Shown in pieces: positions 12,036 to 21,500 of a stretch of 64,000 nt of DNA. This DNA is from Rutpela maculata (Eukaryota; Arthropoda; Insecta; Coleoptera; Cerambycidae), in NCBI GenBank assembly GCA_936432065.2, contig OW386287.2, positions 190,959,729 to 191,023,728 on the forward strand, given 5' to 3'. Positions within the stretch are counted from its first letter, which is position 1. Every line of letters begins with the position of its first letter. The position numbers were made by a program, and so were the translations under genes. The notes below the pieces were generated by a model. That model was given only the letters and a program-made list of their open reading frames with translations, did no database searches and was not told where the DNA came from.

Positions 12036-14132
12036 TCAATTAATTTTTAAATTACCAAAATAATTTTCAACAATGGCATTACTTATTCTCTCTGTTTCGT
12101 CATCATTAGATGACTGAACACCACACCATAAGGGATAATAAGTTAAGTATTTGTTTAAAAGAACCTGGTTAATAAATTTCAAATTATAATATGAATTCTT
12201 TTTCAACGAATTGAAGCCCTCTGCTAAATTACACGTGCAATTCGGCATTTCGGAGATCTGAGTGAAATGCTTAAAATATGGAGTACTAGCTTGAAAGGTA
12301 TCGTGTGTGCCAAAAATAAAGACGTCTACATCAATTACTCTTTTGATATCTACAATTTCCGTTGGTTCGCAAGATTTATTAATGACAATGTCCCGCATGG
12401 TTGACAACGCTTTCTCGACGTGAACGCAAACACATTCGGTTGTCATTAAAATCGTCATATGTCTGAACCAAACGCTCGTTAACCAGATATCGGATATTTC
12501 AAACAAGCTTATTATATTTTCTTTTAAGAAAGTTTTGTTTTCTGGCGGAATTTCAATTGAGTTTATATCTCTTGTAATATTTTTCACTAAATGAGCGCAA
12601 CATAGCTTAAGAATTATCAAATTTAATTTGTTTAAATTCCCATCTTTGAGTAAAGCCTCATATGTTGCGTTCAGATATTGCTTTAATGTCAATCCATTCC
12701 ATGAAGTGACAACAGCATTTATGATAGCTAAACTAAAGTCTGTTACGGCTCTTCTAAAAATTGGCCACGTACCCTTTCCTTCGCAAAATGTTCTAAAGTC
12801 TCCTAACCATTTCTTAATCGTATTAGCATCATGTTGGCTACTAATCATTTCGAATAATGGAAATGCTCGTTTATTGGGCAAATGAATAACTCCAACATAA
12901 CACAAGATGCGTTTTTCAACAAATTCTGGTTGTCTCACAACCGTTCCGGTAGCATCTAGATGAATGTCCAGTAAACGGCGTTCATTCCTTCGAATCAGAG
13001 ATGAAGCTATGTCGTACTGCTCTTTGCTCATGACCTTCACGCAAAAGGGTTCACTTACTTCGGAAATGAAAAAATTGTTTCTCTTATCGTGAGACCTTTT
13101 CATCAACATGACATCAAAAATATCATCATGTGCCCGATCTTTTCTCGCAAGGCTGTCTGATCTAATTTTCTTGTACACTTCCTCGGACTTTATATTATTT
13201 AAATTTCCTTTTACAATATTCTCTACGGCAGTTTTATTTACATCATCTGCTCTAACAGTGGAAGGTTTCTTAGACTTTAATCGGGTTTCTAATAATTTTC
13301 TCTCTACTCCTCGAACGTGTCTCGTCAAAGCGTTTGGCCCATGGGAATAATTGATTGTATTACTGTAAACGAAAACTGTAATTTCGTTATTATTGTCAAA
13401 ATTGGTATCCACTAGAAATTTGAAGGATTTGCAGGTACGATGTTTGCAGTAGGCATAAACAGTTTTGTAAGGAGACGTTTTCATATTTTGAGCCTTAATA
13501 TTCAACACGCAAATATTATTTACAAATCTAATAAATTTTTTGTTAAAAACATAATTATATGTATTGGCAATAAAACATTTTCCATTCCAAATATCGTTCC
13601 ACTCTATAGAAGTTATCTTAAAAGTTCCTTCCAAATTGGTACACTTATTAAAATTGTATTGACGCTTCTTTTGATGAGATTCATGTTTAACAAATACATT
13701 AACTGCGTTTTTTTCTATGTCCACTGAGGGTTCATTAATGTATTCATTTTTTTCAAGCCAGAAAATACCTGGTCCAATATCATCTTCGCTCGTACTAGAT
13801 TTAAGTTCTCGAATTATATCAGGCGTCTGATTACAGATTTCTGAATTATTAATTGTTGAAATGCTTTCACAATCGAAACGTTCGAGAGTATTCAGATTAA
13901 GAGGAGTACTGCATTTTTCAGCAAAGTTTATTTCAGTCGTTGGAAATCGAGTCCAGATTTGTTTAATGCATTTGCGGTTTTTTATAGAATTTTTAATCCG
14001 TAGCATCCGGCAAATCGTTCCATAGATGGAATTAGAAGCACAATAAGTTACTTTAAGATCATCGTTTGATAATCTCAAATCATTTATAATGATTTTCAGT
14101 TCTTCGTGACCAAAACGCTTCGCTTTTGGCAT
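12036..14132 (-). CDS. Left-arm MULE transposase, truncated at codon 699
   Basis: This 698-codon frame reads away from the central spacer and mirrors the first 698 residues of the right copy with four substitutions seen (D25E, N81S, C411Y, K644E, left to right). It has an N-terminal helical segment, a Cys/His cluster near residues 225-265 that resembles FLYWCH-type fingers, and the MULE core: Asp393 in HLDATGT, Asp465 in AVTDFS, a CC-A-H motif at 511-514, and Glu689 in AIVENYFGNLK. The gene stops right after this Glu because AGA (Arg699) is TGA here, one substitution at position 12038. It therefore could still encode a transposase core without protease and PHD finger. Whether that is functional or simple decay cannot be told from sequence. 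Confidence 0.8.
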   Translation of the reverse strand: MPKAKRFGHEELKIIINDLRLSNDDLKVTYCASNSIYGTICRMLRIKNSIKNRKCIKQIWTRFPTTEINFAEKCSTPLNLNTLERFDCESISTINNSEICNQTPDIIRELKSSTSEDDIGPGIFWLEKNEYINEPSVDIEKNAVNVFVKHESHQKKRQYNFNKCTNLEGTFKITSIEWNDIWNGKCFIANTYNYVFNKKFIRFVNNICVLNIKAQNMKTSPYKTVYAYCKHRTCKSFKFLVDTNFDNNNEITVFVYSNTINYSHGPNALTRHVRGVERKLLETRLKSKKPSTVRADDVNKTAVENIVKGNLNNIKSEEVYKKIRSDSLARKDRAHDDIFDVMLMKRSHDKRNNFFISEVSEPFCVKVMSKEQYDIASSLIRRNERRLLDIHLDATGTVVRQPEFVEKRILCYVGVIHLPNKRAFPLFEMISSQHDANTIKKWLGDFRTFCEGKGTWPIFRRAVTDFSLAIINAVVTSWNGLTLKQYLNATYEALLKDGNLNKLNLIILKLCCAHLVKNITRDINSIEIPPENKTFLKENIISLFEISDIWLTSVWFRHMTILMTTECVCVHVEKALSTMRDIVINKSCEPTEIVDIKRVIDVDVFIFGTHDTFQASTPYFKHFTQISEMPNCTCNLAEGFNSLKKNSYYNLKFINQVLLNKYLTYYPLWCGVQSSNDDETERISNAIVENYFGNLKIN

Positions 14133-15171
14133 GATGAAAATCGCTTATACAACGAAACTTTCGATAATTATATAATATAGTCACACAACTAAATATAAAC
14201 CAGCCTGTATTTATTAAATGTTAAAAAAAACTTAAAAAGTAAATACTTTCCAAAATAGTACAAAAAAAATAAAACTAATATTTCTTAATTAAAGGGCCAC
14301 TAATAAATGACACGAAATAAACTAATAAAAAATAAAAAGTCACTCTTGACAACCTATCACAATTTACAGATCTACAAAAATCTACTAAATTATTCGACTA
14401 TTAAATAAAAACATTAATATTTATTTAAAACGAAGAGATATATAATATATTATATCGTCAATAAATTATTGCGAAAATGAAAGTTACTGGCAACTAGTAC
14501 CAAAATCATAAATCGAAAATGAATTAAAAGAACACACTTGAAGAATATTCAAGAGTAAGCGAAACATAAACGAATGTTGGTCTGGCTGTCTTGCGCACCG
14601 ATGATGTGTTAACCATAATATACCAATGCTTGTACGACGTAGGTACGCTGTACAGTGATTCTCGTGGATAGGCATATGAACGCTTTTGCAATTTGTATCC
14701 GGCTTGTATCTAATACTTTACATTTTGATTCTATGCGTATTGTACCTATTTTTGAATATTCTTCAAGTGTGTTCTTTTAATTCATTTTCGATTTATGATT
14801 TTGGTACTAGTTGCCAGTAACTTTCATTTTCGCAATAATTTATTGACGATATAATATATTATATATCTCTTCGTTTTAAATAAATATTAATGTTTTTATT
14901 TAATAGTCGAATAATTTAGTAGATTTTTGTAGATCTGTAAATTGTGATAGGTTGTCAAGAGTGACTTTTTATTTTTTATTAGTTTATTTCGTGTCATTTA
15001 TTAGTGGCCCTTTAATTAAGAAATATTAGTTTTATTTTTTTTGTACTATTTTGGAAAGTATTTACTTTTTAAGTTTTTTTTAACATTTAATAAATACAGG
15101 CTGGTTTATATTTAGTTGTGTGACTATATTATATAATTATCGAAAGTTTCGTTGTATAAGCGATTTTCATC
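14133..15171. promoter_or_regulatory. Shared divergent promoter region of the two transposase genes
   Basis: The two genes start 1039 bp apart, head to head, on mirrored sequence, so each gene has the same 420-bp upstream DNA and they share the 199-bp spacer. An AT-rich TATA-like stretch (CTATATTATATAATTATCG) lies about 35 bp upstream of each ATG (about 15125-15143 and its mirror 14161-14179). No other element can be assigned by eye. That both genes are driven from the middle of the palindrome is inference from layout. Confidence 0.45.
14553..14751. other. Unique 199-bp spacer at the palindrome centre
   Basis: This is the only sequence of the element present once. It is less AT-rich than the surroundings, with several CG dinucleotides, and has no internal inverted repeat of note. 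The arms abut it without any visible junction signature. In single-strand form the flanking arms could pair over kilobases with this as the loop. Confidence 0.8.
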
Positions 15172-18100
15172 ATGCCAAAAGCGAAGCGTTTTGGTCACGA
15201 AGAACTGAAAATCATTATAAATGATTTGAGATTATCAAACGATGAACTTAAAGTAACTTATTGTGCTTCTAATTCCATCTATGGAACGATTTGCCGGATG
15301 CTACGGATTAAAAATTCTATAAAAAACCGCAAATGCATTAAACAAATCTGGACTCGATTTCCAACGACTGAAATAAACTTTGCTGAAAAATGCAGTACTC
15401 CTCTTAATCTGAGTACTCTCGAACGTTTCGATTGTGAAAGCATTTCAACAATTAATAATTCAGAAATCTGTAATCAGACGCCTGATATAATTCGAGAACT
15501 TAAATCTAGTACGAGCGAAGATGATATTGGACCAGGTATTTTCTGGCTTGAAAAAAATGAATACATTAATGAACCCTCAGTGGACATAGAAAAAAACGCA
15601 GTTAATGTATTTGTTAAACATGAATCTCATCAAAAGAAGCGTCAATACAATTTTAATAAGTGTACCAATTTGGAAGGAACTTTTAAGATAACTTCTATAG
15701 AGTGGAACGATATTTGGAATGGAAAATGTTTTATTGCCAATACATATAATTATGTTTTTAACAAAAAATTTATTAGATTTGTAAATAATATTTGCGTGTT
15801 GAATATTAAGGCTCAAAATATGAAAACGTCTCCTTACAAAACTGTTTATGCCTACTGCAAACATCGTACCTGCAAATCCTTCAAATTTCTAGTGGATACC
15901 AATTTTGACAATAATAACGAAATTACAGTTTTCGTTTACAGTAATACAATCAATTATTCCCATGGGCCAAACGCTTTGACGAGACACGTTCGAGGAGTAG
16001 AGAGAAAATTATTAGAAACCCGATTAAAGTCTAAGAAACCTTCCACTGTTAGAGCAGATGATGTAAATAAAACTGCCGTAGAGAATATTGTAAAAGGAAA
16101 TTTAAATAATATAAAGTCCGAGGAAGTGTACAAGAAAATTAGATCAGACAGCCTTGCGAGAAAAGATCGGGCACATGATGATATTTTTGATGTCATGTTG
16201 ATGAAAAGGTCTCACGATAAGAGAAACAATTTTTTCATTTCCGAAGTAAGTGAACCCTTTTGCGTGAAGGTCATGAGCAAAGAGCAGTACGACATAGCTT
16301 CATCTCTGATTCGAAGGAATGAACGCCGTTTACTGGACATTCATCTAGATGCTACCGGAACGGTTGTGAGACAACCAGAATTTGTTGAAAAACGCATCTT
16401 GTATTATGTTGGAGTTATTCATTTGCCCAATAAACGAGCATTTCCATTATTCGAAATGATTAGTAGCCAACATGATGCTAATACGATTAAGAAATGGTTA
16501 GGAGACTTTAGAACATTTTGCGAAGGAAAGGGTACGTGGCCAATTTTTAGAAGAGCCGTAACAGACTTTAGTTTAGCTATCATAAATGCTGTTGTCACTT
16601 CATGGAATGGATTGACATTAAAGCAATATCTGAACGCAACATATGAGGCTTTACTCAAAGATGGGAATTTAAACAAATTAAATTTGATAATTCTTAAGCT
16701 ATGTTGCGCTCATTTAGTGAAAAATATTACAAGAGATATAAACTCAATTGAAATTCCGCCAGAAAACAAAACTTTCTTAAAAGAAAATATAATAAGCTTG
16801 TTTGAAATATCCGATATCTGGTTAACGAGCGTTTGGTTCAGACATATGACGATTTTAATGACAACCGAATGTGTTTGCGTTCACGTCGAGAAAGCGTTGT
16901 CAACCATGCGGGACATTGTCATTAATAAATCTTGCGAACCAACGGAAATTGTAGATATCAAAAGAGTAATTGATGTAGACGTCTTTATTTTTGGCACACA
17001 CGATACCTTTCAAGCTAGTACTCCATATTTTAAGCATTTCACTCAGATCTCCGAAATGCCGAATTGCACGTGTAATTTAGCAGAGGGCTTCAATTCGTTG
17101 GAAAAGAATTCATATTATAATTTGAAATTTATTAACCAGGTTCTTTTAAACAAATACTTAACTTATTATCCCTTATGGTGTGGTGTTCAGTCATCTAATG
17201 ATGACGAAACAGAGAGAATAAGTAATGCCATTGTTGAAAATTATTTTGGTAATTTAAAAATTAATAGAATGAATGTTGTGCCGAATTTTAAATGCAGTAG
17301 ATTTCTAAGAATGCAGAGAGAGCACGTTTTAAGTTTGTGCAAAGAATTTTCATTAAATATACCGAAATCGAGCTGCAGCAATATCTCAAGGAAAAGGGTT
17401 TTAAAAAGTACCGAGGTTGAATCGTGGCAAAAACGACAGAAACGGCCTCATTCATATTTCAAACAAATACATTTAAACAAAATGAATAAAATACTGGGGG
17501 GCATATTTCAGAACGGTCTTTTAAAGGATATTTCCTATTATTTAAAAAATTCCACTGATCCGAAATCAAAAAATTTCACTCTCTCTATTTACAGAGACAC
17601 AAATTTGCCAACTAAAAAAATTCTGTTTGAAGACTGTCAAAGGCTCAATAATAATTTAAATAAGCAAGAGCATATGTATTTAAATGATACGTTAATAGAC
17701 GCTACATTACATTTTTTGAACAAAGATTGTAGCAGGTATCAAATACTGTTTTGCAATGTAGCTACTGACTTGATCGTTAAGGGTGAAAAACACTTTTCAA
17801 TAGATTTTGTCAAAATTAGTGTAGATAAAGTTCTGATAATGCCAGCCAACACTGGAAATCATTGGTGTATTGCTGTCGCCGATTTTCAAGAACAGCAATT
17901 CAGATATTACGACCCAGTTGGAAATAGTCACAAAAAAACTAAAACTTATTTTAAAAAGTTCCTAAATTTCGTTCAAATCTACAATCGTAAAGTCAAAAAT
18001 AAGTCTTCTATGTTACCGAGTGACAGTAATAATTGGAAACTTGCCGTAGAAAAGCTGCCCGTACAGAAAGATGCGTATAACTGTGGAGTATATATAATTA

Positions 18101-18384
18101 AATACGCAGAATACATCATCAACACGGCACCATTTACCCAGGAATTCAATCCAGGTAAATTTAGATTGCTGATTCTAAAGTCGCTCGTGCAAAATTCCGA
18201 CGACGTAACTTTAATATGTCTTTTGTGCGGGCAGTATAGATTGGACGACACGGCAGACTGGGTGTTTTGTGAAAAATGTCGAAGATGGTACCATCAAGCA
18301 TGTATTTCTACGCTTACCAACAAAACGTTCTTACCACCTCTCGGTGATTATAATTGCAACATGTGTACATCTCAAAGTTGGTAA
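15172..18384 (+). CDS. MULE transposase fused to Ulp1-type cysteine protease and PHD finger
   Basis: Intact single-exon frame of 1070 residues. Visible parts in order are as follows. An N-terminal region (1-130) of unknown fold. A Cys/His cluster about 225-265 (YCKHRTCKSF ... NYSHG) resembling the FLYWCH/WRKY-GCM1 type of MULE DNA-binding finger. A MULE DDE domain with Asp393 (HLDATGT), Asp465 (AVTDFS), CC-A-H at 511-514 and Glu689 (VENYFGNLK). A Ulp1/SENP (C48) protease with His897, Asp914, Gln965 and Cys971, all in the expected order and context. A C-terminal PHD finger with Cys1016, 1019, 1033, 1036, His1041, Cys1044, 1062 and 1065 (C4HC3), ending five residues before the stop. The DDE part should cut and join the element ends; Ulp1 proteases remove SUMO or related modifiers; PHD fingers bind histone tails. 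MULE-Ulp1 fusions are known from plants (KAONASHI type); the extra PHD finger in an animal element is not one I know. The ATG chosen is the first in frame and has a mirrored twin in the left arm. Confidence 0.9.
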   Translation: MPKAKRFGHEELKIIINDLRLSNDELKVTYCASNSIYGTICRMLRIKNSIKNRKCIKQIWTRFPTTEINFAEKCSTPLNLSTLERFDCESISTINNSEICNQTPDIIRELKSSTSEDDIGPGIFWLEKNEYINEPSVDIEKNAVNVFVKHESHQKKRQYNFNKCTNLEGTFKITSIEWNDIWNGKCFIANTYNYVFNKKFIRFVNNICVLNIKAQNMKTSPYKTVYAYCKHRTCKSFKFLVDTNFDNNNEITVFVYSNTINYSHGPNALTRHVRGVERKLLETRLKSKKPSTVRADDVNKTAVENIVKGNLNNIKSEEVYKKIRSDSLARKDRAHDDIFDVMLMKRSHDKRNNFFISEVSEPFCVKVMSKEQYDIASSLIRRNERRLLDIHLDATGTVVRQPEFVEKRILYYVGVIHLPNKRAFPLFEMISSQHDANTIKKWLGDFRTFCEGKGTWPIFRRAVTDFSLAIINAVVTSWNGLTLKQYLNATYEALLKDGNLNKLNLIILKLCCAHLVKNITRDINSIEIPPENKTFLKENIISLFEISDIWLTSVWFRHMTILMTTECVCVHVEKALSTMRDIVINKSCEPTEIVDIKRVIDVDVFIFGTHDTFQASTPYFKHFTQISEMPNCTCNLAEGFNSLEKNSYYNLKFINQVLLNKYLTYYPLWCGVQSSNDDETERISNAIVENYFGNLKINRMNVVPNFKCSRFLRMQREHVLSLCKEFSLNIPKSSCSNISRKRVLKSTEVESWQKRQKRPHSYFKQIHLNKMNKILGGIFQNGLLKDISYYLKNSTDPKSKNFTLSIYRDTNLPTKKILFEDCQRLNNNLNKQEHMYLNDTLIDATLHFLNKDCSRYQILFCNVATDLIVKGEKHFSIDFVKISVDKVLIMPANTGNHWCIAVADFQEQQFRYYDPVGNSHKKTKTYFKKFLNFVQIYNRKVKNKSSMLPSDSNNWKLAVEKLPVQKDAYNCGVYIIKYAEYIINTAPFTQEFNPGKFRLLILKSLVQNSDDVTLICLLCGQYRLDDTADWVFCEKCRRWYHQACISTLTNKTFLPPLGDYNCNMCTSQSW

Positions 18385-18584
18385 AATTTAATTTGAAAAA
18401 AATGGAATGTGCTACCATTTGGTATAAATTAAATTTGGCTACCACCTTCTTTCTCACTTATCATCAATTCTGTTACTAGTCCTACTCTCTAGAAATGATC
18501 AAGATACACACGACATTAAAAAGGATATAAATTCATATTTCATTTCAATTAACAGAGTTATAATCTGCCAGTACATACTTGTAT

Positions 18585-21500
18585 TGGATTATGTTGTTTT
18601 TTTTTCATCCAAAGATGATTAATGCACAAACGATATTAAGTAAAATACAAATTAGTAATTTAGTATTTGTGAATTTCTACCCCGTCAGCACCTAACTATA
18701 ACGGATTTTGTTGTGTCTTCTTAGAATATATGTATATAGGTATTATTCCACCGAAAATGGTTAATGCACTAACGATATTAAAAGAGTTACAAAATAATAT
18801 TTTATTTTTTGTGGATTGCTACCCCCTCAGCCCCTACCTATATCGGATTTTGATGTGTTTTCTTGAAATATATGAATATAGCTATATTTTCACTGAAAAT
18901 GGTTAATGCACAAACGATATTAAAAAAGTTACAAAATAATATTATAGTTTTTGAGGGTTGCTACCCCCTCAGCCCCTACCTACATTGAATATTGTTCTGT
19001 TTTCTCGAAGTATAGAAATCTAACTATTTTTCCACCGAATATGGTTAACGCACAAACCATATTAAAAGAGTTACAAAATAATATTTTAGTTTTTGAGGAT
19101 TGCCACCCCCTCAGCCTCTACCTACATCGGATATTGTTCTATTTTCTTGAAGTATAGATACATAGTTATTTTTCCACCGAAAATGGCTAATGCACAAGCG
19201 ATATTAAAAATGTTACAGAATAATATTTTATTTTTTGTGGATTGCTACCCCCTCAGCCCCTACCTGTGTCGGATTTTGATGTGTTTTCTTGAAATATATG
19301 TGTATAGTTATTTTTCCGTCGAAGATGGTTAATGCACAAACGATATTAAAAAAGTTGCAAGATAATATTTTATTTTCTGTAGATTGCTACCCCGTCAACC
19401 CCTACCTATATCGGATTTGGGTGTGTTTTCTTGAAACATATGTGTATAGTTATTTTTCCATCGAAGATGGTTAATGCACAAACGATATTAAAAAAGTTGC
19501 AAAATAATATTTTATTTTCTGTGGATTACTACCCCCTCAGCCCCTACCTATATCGGATTTAGGTGTGTTTTCTTGAAATATATGTGTATAGTTATTTTTC
19601 CGTCGAAGATGGTTAATGCACAAACGATATTAAGAAAGTTACGAAATAATATTTTTAGTTTTAATGGATTGCTACCCCCTCAGCCCATACCTATATCAGA
19701 TATTATTCTGTTTTCTTGAAGTATAGATATATAGTTATTTTTCCACCGAATATGGTCAATGCACAAACGCTATTAAAAAAGTTACAAAATAATAGTTTTG
19801 TTTTTGTGGATTGTTACCCCCTCAGCCCCTACCCGTATCGGATTTTGATGTGTTTTCTTGAAATATATGTGTATAGTTATTTTCCCATCGAAGATGGTTA
19901 ATGCACAAACGATATTAAAAAAGTTGCAAAATAATATTTTATTTTTTGTGGATTGCTACCCCCTCAGCCCCTACCTATATCGGGTTTGGGTGTGTTTTCT
20001 TGAAATATATGTGTATAGTTATTTTTCTGTCGAAGATGGTTAATGCACAAACGATATTAAAGAAGTTGCAAAATAATATTTTATTTTCTGTGGATTGCTA
20101 CCCCCTCAGCCCCTACCTATATAGGATTTAGGTGTGTTTTCCTGAAACATATGTGTATAGTTATTTTTTCACCGAATATGGTTAATGCACAAACCGTATT
20201 AAAAAAGTTATGAAATAATATTTTAGTTTTTGTGGATTGCTACCCCCTCAGCCCCTACCTATATCAGATACTGTTCTGTTTTCTTGAAGTATAGATATAT
20301 AGTTATTTTTCCACCGAATATGGTTAATGCACAAACGCTGTTAAAAAAGTTACAAAATAATAGTTTAATTTTGTGGATTGCTACCCCCTCAGCCCCTACC
20401 TGCGTCAGATTTGGGTGTGTTTTCTTGAAATATATGTGTATAGTTATTTTTCCATCGAATGCACAAACGACATTAAAAAAGTTGCAAAATAATATTTTAT
20501 TTTCTGTGGATTGCTACCCCCTCAGCCCCTACCTATATCGGATTTAGGTGTGTTTTCTTGAAATATATGTGTATAGTTATTTTTTCACCGAATATGGTTA
20601 ATGTACAAACCATATTAAAAATGTTACAAAATAATATTTTAGTTTTTGAGGATTGCTACCCCTCAGCCCCTACCTATATCAGATATTGTTCTGTTTTCTT
20701 GAAGTATAGATATATAGTTATTTTTCTACCGAATATGGTTAATGCACAAACGCTATTAAAAAAGTTACAAAATAATAGTTTTATTTTTGTGGATTGCTAC
20801 CCCCTCAGCCCCTACCTATATCAGATATTGTTCTGTTTTCTTGAAGTATAGATATATAGTTATTTTTCCATCGAAGATGGTTAATGCACAAACGCTATTA
20901 AAGAAGTTACAAAATAATAGTTTCATTTTTGTGGATTGCTACCCCCTCAGCCCCTACCTATATCAGATTTTAATGTGTTTTCTTGAAATATATGTGTATA
21001 GTTATTTTTCCATCGAAGATGGTTAATGCACAAACGATATTAAAAAAGTTGCAAAATAATATTTTACTTTTTGTGGATTGCTACCCCCTCAGCCCCTACC
21101 TATATCGGATTTGGGTGTGTTTTCTTGAAATGTATGTGTATAGTTATTTTTACATCGAAGATGGTTAATGCACAAACGATATTTAAAAAGTTGCAAAATA
21201 ATATTTTATTTTATGTGGATTGCTACCCCCTCAGCCCCTATCTATATCAGATTTAGGTGTGTTTTCTTGAAATATATGTGTATAGTTATTTTTTCACCGA
21301 ATATGGTTAATGCACAAACCATATTAAAAAAGTTACGAAATAATATTTTTCCATTTTAGTTTTTGTGGATTGCTACCCCCTCAGCCCCTACCTATATCAG
21401 TTATTGTTCTGTTTTCTTGAAGTATAGATATATAGTTATTTTTCCACCGAATATGGTTAATGCACAAACGCTATTAAAAAAGTTACAAAATAATAGTTTT

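Larger units (their letters stand above)
1398..14552. repeat. Left terminal inverted repeat arm
   Basis: Inverted partner of 14752-25934. Length is 13155 bp including the 1955-bp LTR-like insertion plus its 4-bp duplication, so about 11.2 kb of shared arm. The innermost paired bases are 14552 and 14752; the next pair (14553/14751) mismatches. Confidence 0.85.

Noticed and set aside
11053..18251. Frames of 80-95 residues antisense to the transposase (for example 13440-13727 and 15577-15864)
   Set aside because: They are identical in both arms only because the transposase sequence is; they show no domain and lie fully inside the sense gene.
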